Part shown: positions 1 through 5,363 of the stretch, piece by piece
How positions within the stretch are numbered: position 1 is the first letter of the stretch
Layout: each line of letters opens with the position of its first letter
Assembly: GCA_027620815.1 (NCBI GenBank)
Contig: JAQCDH010000053.1
Coordinates: 1 to 5,363, forward strand
Direction: 5' to 3'
DNA from: Bacillota bacterium
GTDB lineage: Bacteria > Bacillota_I > Bacilli_A > Acholeplasmatales > Acholeplasmataceae
Length of the DNA stretch: 5,363 nt
Notes under the pieces: model-generated
Told to the model about the DNA's origin: nothing
Seen by the model: the letters and a program-made list of their open reading frames with translations, nothing else
Databases searched by the model: none
Position numbers and translations under genes: made by a program

Positions 1-1
1 A

Positions 2-367
2 AAACAATTTATTGATCAGACACCAAATGAACTCATTGAATCTGCAAAAATTGATGGTGCCTCTGAAATGGAAATTTTCTTTAAAATAATTTTTCCAATT
101 ATTTTACCAGCAATTGCAACCGTTGGTATTTTGTCATTTCAAGTGTTATGGAATGATACGTCGACTTCGATTTTATATATTGATGATGAATCAAAACGAA
201 CCCTTGCCTTTTTCATGATGAGTTTAACATCCGCTCAAGGTAATACAGTTGCAGGTCAAGGGATGGCAGCAGCAGCTTCTTTAATTATGTTTATACCGAA
301 TTTAGTACTCTTTATATTCTTACAAAGTCGTGTGATGAATACCATGGCGCATTCGGGGATTAAATAA
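2..367 (+). CDS. Carbohydrate ABC transporter permease, MalG-type, C-terminal part (5' truncated by window edge)
   Basis: This is the inner-membrane permease subunit of a CUT1-class sugar importer, of which 121 residues are visible. The reading frame is open from nt 2, so the ATG at nt 68 is internal and not the start. Visible residues 10-37 carry the cytoplasmic EAA loop that docks on the ATPase: E13-S-A15, D18-G19-A20, F27 and P32 match the consensus EAAxxDGAxxxxxFxxIxxP. A membrane helix follows at about 33-50, then an outer loop with VLWND, then a last helix at about 86-107. The protein ends in a short basic tail, QSRVMNTMAHSGIK, of the kind MalG/YesQ-type permeases have. It ends with TAA overlapping the next ATG by one base. 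The substrate cannot be read from this part. The MalG rather than MalF assignment rests on the EAA loop lying close to the C-terminus and on the tail; family membership is near certain. Confidence 0.93.
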   Translation, partial: KQFIDQTPNELIESAKIDGASEMEIFFKIIFPIILPAIATVGILSFQVLWNDTSTSILYIDDESKRTLAFFMMSLTSAQGNTVAGQGMAAAASLIMFIPNLVLFIFLQSRVMNTMAHSGIK

Positions 368-2391
368 TGAAAAAGTTTATCGTTATATTACTTATTTTAT
401 TAACATTACCTTTATTTGTTGTTGAAGCAAATGGAGTACCTTATTTAACATTTACCTATTCATCAACGAATGGGCGTTTTGTTTACACGCAAGATGCATA
501 CGTGCCTTTATCAAGAAAACAAACGTTTGGAGATGTCACACTTGACAATCCTCAAGACATCACCTTTGATGATCAAGATGTGATGTATATTGCAGACAGA
601 GATTTAGGAATCATTCTCGTTTACGATGAAGTCAATCAAGTTACAAAAACAATCGGTGAAGGTATACTAGAGGGACCAACTGGTGTTCATATCGGTTCTG
701 ATGGACACGTTTATGTTGCAGATTTTATTACTAAGAAAGCATATCAATTTGCACCGAATAATGATGACACCTATGAACTGATACAAATATATGAAAAACC
801 TCTTAACTCACCGTTTTTTAGTGAGGAAGACCCGTTTGACCCAACAAAAATTACAACTGATAACGCCAATAACGTTTATGTGTTACTGGCTGGTAACATT
901 AATGGTTTAGCACAATATAAAAATGATGGCACTTTTTTTGGTTATTTTGGTGGGAATAGTATTCCAGCATCATGGCAAAATACAGTTACATTCTTATTTT
1001 TTGATGAAGAGACGCGACGTAACTTATTTCAGATCATCCCTGATCCAGTGTATAATATTGCAACCGATCAGGACGGATTGATTCTTACTACAACAAAAGG
1101 ATTAGATGGGTATTTAAAATTAAATATTGCCAACTTTGTTTTAAATCGATCTGTTTGGGGATTTGATAATAACGAAGATCTTTATGTAGGTCCTTATGAA
1201 ACCATTTTTGCAGTGACAAGTGAAGGATATATTGTTGAATATGGTCCTGATGGAAGTGTTTTATTTATTTTTAGTGGGACGGATACTTCTAATATTCAAG
1301 GTCTTTTTCAAGGACCTACAAGTATTGCAGTCAATTCAAAAAGCCAAATTTATGTCTTAGATAATCAAACAGCATCACTTCAAGTGTTTGTACCAACTTC
1401 ATTTGCGAATTTAGTTCACTTAGCGATTGAATTGTATCAAGATGGTCGTTATGTAGAAGCACTTGAGCCATGGCAACAAGTCCTTGAACAAAATGCGCTT
1501 TTTGATCTTGCAAATCAAGGGTTAGGTGATGCTTATTTTGCTGAAATGAATTACGAAGAAGCATTATACTTTTATGAGATTGCACGTAATCAACAAGGTT
1601 ATAGCGATGCATTTTGGGAAGTAAGAAATGATGTCTTGCTCAATTCAGGTGCGTTTATTATTGTCTTTTTGTTTGGTGTACTCGCATTATCGATTGGTGG
1701 TAAATACTTAAAACTTAATGATGTATTGTTAAAACCAGTCCATTTAGTCAATAATAAGATTAAAGATTATAAGCTTGTAAAAGAATTAAAATTTGGTTTT
1801 TATTTAATGACCCATCCTGTGGATGGTTATTATGGAATCAAGCGAGAAAATAAAGCGAGTTACTTGTCAGCAAGCATTTATTTCTTACTGTTTTTTATTG
1901 TGTATTTAATCTTTATTTTTGAAACGAATTTCTTATTTAATCCACTCATAAGATCACAAATAGATATTTTTGAACAAATCATTTCTGTTTTCTTACCGTA
2001 CCTTTTATTTGTTTTAGCAAACTATCTTGTATGTTCCATTCGTGATGGTGAAGGTTCTTTTAAAGATGTTTATGTTGCAACATCATATAGTTTATTACCA
2101 GCAATCATCGGACTACCTTTAATGACATTAGTTTCCCAAGGTTTAACCCTTAATGAAGCATTTCTATTTGATTTTGGTATGCTTGTCATTTATATCCTAA
2201 CAGGATTTTATTTAGTGATGATGGTGAAAGAAATTCATTACTATGAAATGAAAGCGACAGTTGGAAACATACTCATTACTCTTTTTACAGCAATTATGAT
2301 TTTAGTCGTAGTATTTATTGTGTACTTATTATTGGGCGAAGTGGTTCAACTATTTTTAGATATTATTAGGGAGGTGACGGTTCGTGGTTAA
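367..2391 (+). CDS. Exported NHL-propeller/TPR/Yip1-domain membrane protein
   Basis: No characterised homologue is known to me. Residues 1-21 form a signal peptide (MKK, hydrophobic core, V19-E20-A21 as possible cleavage site). Residues 59-346 contain NHL-like beta-propeller repeats, each with a pattern like GPTGVHIGSDGHVYVAD; clear blades lie near 59-80, 103-128, 158-195, 228-254 and 313-346. Residues 348-422 form two or three TPR-like helical hairpins (for example AIELYQDGRYVEALEPWQQV and GDAYFAEMNYEEALYFYEIA). A membrane helix follows at about 428-445, then a lysine-rich stretch (446-475, eight Lys) expected to be cytoplasmic. Residues 475-665 look like a Yip1-type domain: the entry motif HPVDGYYGIK and about five membrane helices (500-518, 538-558, 570-590, 601-620, 633-657). 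This places propeller and TPR outside the cell. Its fixed position between permease and DUF5696-like genes suggests an accessory or sensing role in the transporter; this is inference. The start overlaps the upstream stop (TAATG) and has only a weak Shine-Dalgarno sequence (GGGGA, nt 355-359), implying coupled translation. Confidence 0.88.
   Translation: MKKFIVILLILLTLPLFVVEANGVPYLTFTYSSTNGRFVYTQDAYVPLSRKQTFGDVTLDNPQDITFDDQDVMYIADRDLGIILVYDEVNQVTKTIGEGILEGPTGVHIGSDGHVYVADFITKKAYQFAPNNDDTYELIQIYEKPLNSPFFSEEDPFDPTKITTDNANNVYVLLAGNINGLAQYKNDGTFFGYFGGNSIPASWQNTVTFLFFDEETRRNLFQIIPDPVYNIATDQDGLILTTTKGLDGYLKLNIANFVLNRSVWGFDNNEDLYVGPYETIFAVTSEGYIVEYGPDGSVLFIFSGTDTSNIQGLFQGPTSIAVNSKSQIYVLDNQTASLQVFVPTSFANLVHLAIELYQDGRYVEALEPWQQVLEQNALFDLANQGLGDAYFAEMNYEEALYFYEIARNQQGYSDAFWEVRNDVLLNSGAFIIVFLFGVLALSIGGKYLKLNDVLLKPVHLVNNKIKDYKLVKELKFGFYLMTHPVDGYYGIKRENKASYLSASIYFLLFFIVYLIFIFETNFLFNPLIRSQIDIFEQIISVFLPYLLFVLANYLVCSIRDGEGSFKDVYVATSYSLLPAIIGLPLMTLVSQGLTLNEAFLFDFGMLVIYILTGFYLVMMVKEIHYYEMKATVGNILITLFTAIMILVVVFIVYLLLGEVVQLFLDIIREVTVRG
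2370..2377 (+). promoter_or_regulatory. Strong ribosome binding site for the GTG-started DUF5696-like gene
   Basis: GGAGGTGA lies 6 nt before the GTG at 2384 and matches the anti-Shine-Dalgarno sequence of 16S rRNA over all eight bases. It sits inside the last codons of the Yip1 gene. It fixes the GTG as start, and its strength may offset the weaker start codon and support independent as well as coupled initiation. Confidence 0.9.
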
Positions 2392-4711
2392 TCTCATTAA
2401 ACTATTCACAATCATGACACTTGCATCGATGATGACCATCATAAGACCTCAAGTTGAAGATCAAGTTGAGCCTTTTAACAATAATCAAATGATCATGGAT
2501 AATAATATGTTATCAAGTAATCGTTTCACTCAAGAAGATGATTATGATCAAGATCAAATTGATGCCTTCAATGACTTATATCAAGTGAATTACAATGAAG
2601 AAGAACGCGCCTTACTTGGATATCTTTATTCAATTGAAAATGCGAGATATATTTTATATTTTGAACCGATGAGTTTTTCAGTATTACTTTACGATAAAGT
2701 CAATGACTATATGATGAGCTCTCGCGCTGAATTTCAAGGAATATCAGGAGAAAGAGAAAATAATACTGCAACTAGAAATCGATTAAACAGTGGGTTGTGG
2801 TTATCATATGTGAGAAAAGCAAACGTATCACAAGCAACTGAAACAACCGTTTCTTTATATGATTTAGCAGATGTGGACTATGTCAATAATGGATCAGTGA
2901 CTGAAACGCAATCACAACTTTCAACCTTTGAAATTGTTGATGGTAGTTATGATGAACGTGATATTGAGGTTTCAGTATTAGAAGTCAATCAAGTGTTGAT
3001 TGCAACGGTCGATGCAAAAGCAATTGATTCGTCACTTGAAGTCCATTTATCATTGAATGAACGCGGTCTAGAAGTTTATATTCCAGCAGATAAATTAATT
3101 GAGTCTGGGGATATATATGGTCTTACATCGATTTCTGTCTTTCCTTATTTTGGTTCGGTGAGAGAGAATCTTGCTCCAGGTTATATGTTAATACCAGATC
3201 AAGTTGGTGGTCTCATTCGTTTTGAAAAACCGATTGAAGCGACCATTCGCGCTTTATTTTATGGTGGGGATCAAGGTTTAAATGATAATACACGTGCATA
3301 TTTATCTTTACCAGTCGTTGGAATGATTCATGATGTGAATCAACAAGGGTTTTATGTCAGTATCGATGAAGGTGCAGAGTTATCAGAATTAGAAGCTGTT
3401 TTTTGGTCTTCTCGAACGCGTTATTATAGAACGCAACTTAATTTTCAATTAAGACCAATTTATAAAGCAATTATTAATGCCGCTGGAGATGGTAGAGATC
3501 AAATCCCAGACGCACTCACAAATAAAGATTACCGAGCAACGTACACATTATTAGGTGATGATGCAAACTATGTAGGTATTGCAAATCATTACCAAACCTA
3601 TTTATTAAATGAAGGTGAACTTGTTAAACAAGAAGTGTCACAAATACCGTATTTATTACAATTTTTAATGGGAGATCAAACACCTTCATTTTTAGGAACA
3701 ACGTACTTAGAAATGACCTCAGCTCAAGATGCAGAAGACATTTTAAATGTTTTATTAAGTCGTGGCGTGACACCTAGTGTCATCGGTTTACTAGGATGGT
3801 CTAGAGATGGTGCGATTGATCAAGCACCATACCGATTACGTGACATTCATCAGTTAGAGGATTTAGAAGCTTTTATAAAGTCTCAAAATATGGATATTTT
3901 GCGTCATCAAGAATATGTCATGAGTAGTGAGTTATCTGAACGTATTGGCTTTAATCGTGATGTTGCATTAAATTATTCAAGATTAAAAATGACAACGATG
4001 CAACAATCACTTAATGCACAATCAATTGATCAATACTTTGTCTATCCTGATAGAAGTTTAGCGTTATCAAATCAAGATGATTTAAAATCCGCATATTTAA
4101 CAAGTATAGGACGCATGTTAAATTCATATTATGATCAAGGGTTTTATGATCGCATCGATACAAGAGTTATTTATGATGAATTATTGTCTTCATACGACAT
4201 GCTTATGTTGAGTCAACCGAGTTTGTATGCATTAAAATATGCAAATTATTACACCCATATGCCAATCATTCACTCACAATATTACTTTTATACAGATACA
4301 GTTCCATTTGTACCTATTGTGTTAAGTGGGATTTTACCAATATTTAGTAGTGAACTTAATTTCAATGCAATTGGTGATGTATTAAAACTTCAAATGTTAG
4401 ATTACGGCATGTATCCGAATTTTATTGTGACAGAACAACCAACGCAAACGATGCGTTTTACGCGTTCAAATATCTTTTTTACAACACATATTGATGTCTT
4501 TGAAGATGAAATCGTTTCAACTTATAATCAATTTAAACGTATTTATGATGAGATAGGATTTCAAAAAGTGATTCAACGTGACGTGCTAGATTTAGGAATT
4601 GTACTTGTTACTTATGAAGATCAAACTCAAGTTTTAATTAACTATACAAATGACACTTATATGATGGGTAGCTATATGATTGATGCCTTGTCTGCAGAGG
4701 TGATCGCATGA
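2384..4711 (+). CDS. DUF5696-like exported protein, probably extracellular and carbohydrate-related
   Basis: The protein resembles the DUF5696 family, whose members I know mainly as neighbours of CUT1 sugar permeases; biochemical function is unknown to me. Residues 7-20 are a short hydrophobic segment after K6, a weak signal peptide or uncleaved anchor with no clear cleavage site. Residues 23-60 are a polar N/Q/D/E/M-rich linker. The conserved-looking core includes PGYMLIPDQVGGLIRF (265-280), a YGGD motif (293-296), LPVVGM (309-314), YVGIANHYQTYLLNEG (396-411), GWSRDG (471-476), DTVPFVPIVLSGILP (638-652) and a C-terminal VTYEDQTQVLINYTND (742-757). The middle (about 420-690) may be a TIM-barrel like glycoside hydrolases, but I see no certain catalytic pair. 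There is no cysteine, as is common in exported Gram-positive proteins. The GTG start is chosen because a perfect GGAGGTGA lies 6 nt upstream and the next ATG (nt 2414) would remove the basic residue of the signal. It overlaps the upstream gene by 8 nt and the downstream one by 4 nt. Glycan binding or hydrolysis is inferred from context only. Confidence 0.85.
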   Translation: MVNLIKLFTIMTLASMMTIIRPQVEDQVEPFNNNQMIMDNNMLSSNRFTQEDDYDQDQIDAFNDLYQVNYNEEERALLGYLYSIENARYILYFEPMSFSVLLYDKVNDYMMSSRAEFQGISGERENNTATRNRLNSGLWLSYVRKANVSQATETTVSLYDLADVDYVNNGSVTETQSQLSTFEIVDGSYDERDIEVSVLEVNQVLIATVDAKAIDSSLEVHLSLNERGLEVYIPADKLIESGDIYGLTSISVFPYFGSVRENLAPGYMLIPDQVGGLIRFEKPIEATIRALFYGGDQGLNDNTRAYLSLPVVGMIHDVNQQGFYVSIDEGAELSELEAVFWSSRTRYYRTQLNFQLRPIYKAIINAAGDGRDQIPDALTNKDYRATYTLLGDDANYVGIANHYQTYLLNEGELVKQEVSQIPYLLQFLMGDQTPSFLGTTYLEMTSAQDAEDILNVLLSRGVTPSVIGLLGWSRDGAIDQAPYRLRDIHQLEDLEAFIKSQNMDILRHQEYVMSSELSERIGFNRDVALNYSRLKMTTMQQSLNAQSIDQYFVYPDRSLALSNQDDLKSAYLTSIGRMLNSYYDQGFYDRIDTRVIYDELLSSYDMLMLSQPSLYALKYANYYTHMPIIHSQYYFYTDTVPFVPIVLSGILPIFSSELNFNAIGDVLKLQMLDYGMYPNFIVTEQPTQTMRFTRSNIFFTTHIDVFEDEIVSTYNQFKRIYDEIGFQKVIQRDVLDLGIVLVTYEDQTQVLINYTNDTYMMGSYMIDALSAEVIA
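4697..4703 (+). promoter_or_regulatory. Ribosome binding site for the MalF-type permease
   Basis: GAGGTGA lies 4 nt before the ATG at 4708 (7 nt if measured from the GAGG core) within the 3' end of the DUF5696-like gene. Together with the ATGA stop/start overlap it supports the start chosen for the permease. Confidence 0.85.
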
Positions 4712-5363
4712 AACAAATATTAAAAAAAGTCGGTGTTTGGTTTCAAACACTTGGTGCAAAAATAAAAGCATTTTATGATGCTAAAATTGATCCAATTTTA
4801 TCTAAAATTGGGTATGCTTTAACGCATAATCCAATGATTAGAGTAAACGATTTAACAGTTAAAATCATCGGTCTCAATATTAAGATCACAAGAAAAAGAA
4901 GAGATGCTTTTTACGGGTACACGTTTATTTCATTGTGGCTTGTTGGATTACTGATTTTTACGTTATATCCAATGTTATATGCCTTATATTTAAGTTTCTT
5001 TGAGGCTTATTATAATTTACAAACAGGAATTACGACTTCTTTTGTAGGATTTGAAAACTATTTTAATATTTTTAGAAGTCAAACGCTTGTGCCTCTGTTT
5101 GCAAACTACGTGATTCGTATGCTTGTCTCTGTACCACTGATTATTGTGTTTTCAATTATTATTGCTGTTTTAATTAATGTTCCAATGAAGGGGAAAAGTA
5201 TTTTTAGAACGATCTTTTTCTTACCTGTCATTATTGCAACGGGACCAGTGATAGGAGAATTAACAGCTCAAAATGCTACGACACTTCCTGCACTTGAAAA
5301 TAGTAATGTATTAAATTTTATTTCTGATAACTTAGGAAGCTGGCTTGCAGACCCAATGGTATT
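4708..5363 (+). CDS. Carbohydrate ABC transporter permease, MalF-type, N-terminal part (3' truncated by window edge)
   Basis: This is the start of the second class of CUT1 sugar permease subunit; 218 residues are visible and the frame is open to the window end. Residues 1-66 are a basic cytoplasmic N-terminal extension ending in TRKRRDAF. Membrane helix 1 is at about 70-96 (FISLWLVGLLIFTLYPMLYA), followed by the outer-loop motif FVGFENYFNIF (112-122) typical of MalF/UgpA-type permeases. Helix 2 is at about 133-157 and helix 3 at about 166-185, joined by the cytoplasmic KGKSIFRTIFFLP motif that is a hallmark of the family. An extracellular loop then begins (186 onward). The EAA loop and later helices lie outside the window. 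Translation starts at ATG inside the ATGA overlap with the upstream stop, with a GAGGTGA Shine-Dalgarno sequence just upstream, so it is probably coupled to the DUF5696-like gene. Typical MalF-type permeases of Firmicutes have far fewer residues before helix 1 (about 10-25), so the extension is notable. Substrate is unknown. Confidence 0.93.
   Translation, partial: MKQILKKVGVWFQTLGAKIKAFYDAKIDPILSKIGYALTHNPMIRVNDLTVKIIGLNIKITRKRRDAFYGYTFISLWLVGLLIFTLYPMLYALYLSFFEAYYNLQTGITTSFVGFENYFNIFRSQTLVPLFANYVIRMLVSVPLIIVFSIIIAVLINVPMKGKSIFRTIFFLPVIIATGPVIGELTAQNATTLPALENSNVLNFISDNLGSWLADPMV

Noticed and set aside
68..367. ATG at nt 68 as start of a 99-residue gene
   Set aside because: The frame is open upstream to nt 2 and the upstream residues complete the EAA loop (E13 to A20), so this is an internal Met of a truncated permease.
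1331..1612. 93-codon open frame on the - strand
   Set aside because: It lies wholly within the propeller/TPR part of the Yip1 fusion gene, whose product has clear domains. The antisense product shows no recognisable motif, and the frame is what AT-rich coding DNA gives by chance.
2392..2416. Alternative ATG start for the DUF5696-like gene at nt 2414
   Set aside because: It lacks a ribosome binding site comparable to GGAGGTGA before the GTG at 2384 and would delete the Lys and half of the hydrophobic signal segment.
2450..4640. Many GATCAA hexamers that could look like a dispersed DNA repeat or binding site
   Set aside because: Most are in-frame GAT-CAA codon pairs for Asp-Gln dipeptides (eleven DQ pairs in the DUF5696-like protein). 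They have no regular spacing and no shared flanks, so they reflect protein composition and codon use.
4708..4723. Read-through of the DUF5696-like gene with UGA as Trp
   Set aside because: It would add only four residues before TAA, and the ATGA overlap with a good ribosome binding site for the permease explains the arrangement better.

Overview
The window is AT-rich, fully coding, and entirely on the + strand. It looks like the inside of one polycistronic carbohydrate-transport operon from a low-GC Firmicutes or Tenericutes-type bacterium. An Acholeplasma-like mollicute or a Clostridia/Bacilli relative both fit; the sequence alone does not decide. All eleven tryptophans in the four proteins are TGG and one gene ends in TGA inside an ATGA overlap, so UGA reads as stop. 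This argues against Mycoplasma/Spiroplasma-type code 4.

Layout: (1) nt 2-367 is the C-terminal 121 residues of a MalG-type ABC sugar permease with a clear EAA loop. (2) nt 367-2391 is a 674-residue membrane protein with a signal peptide, an extracellular NHL-type beta-propeller, TPR-like helices, a transmembrane anchor and a C-terminal Yip1-type membrane domain. (3) nt 2384-4711 is a 775-residue exported protein that resembles the DUF5696 family. (4) nt 4708 to the end is the first 218 residues of a MalF-type ABC sugar permease with an unusually long cytoplasmic N-terminus. Successive genes overlap by 1, 8 and 4 nt. There is no intergenic DNA, and I saw no promoter, terminator, RNA gene, mobile element or CRISPR array.

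How the genes may work together: the two permeases belong to the CUT1 (maltose/oligosaccharide) class of binding-protein-dependent importers. The Yip1 fusion and the DUF5696-like protein appear to be surface-exposed accessory proteins made in fixed proportion with the transporter. A plausible, unproven reading is an extracellular glycan-handling module: the DUF5696-like protein binds or processes the glycan, the propeller/TPR/Yip1 protein acts as membrane-anchored scaffold or sensor, and the permease pair imports the product. A MalG-type gene precedes the Yip1 gene and a MalF-type gene follows the DUF5696-like gene. This suggests either a permuted single transporter or two tandem copies of a Yip1-DUF5696-MalF-MalG cassette. 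No solute-binding protein or ATPase gene lies in the window.
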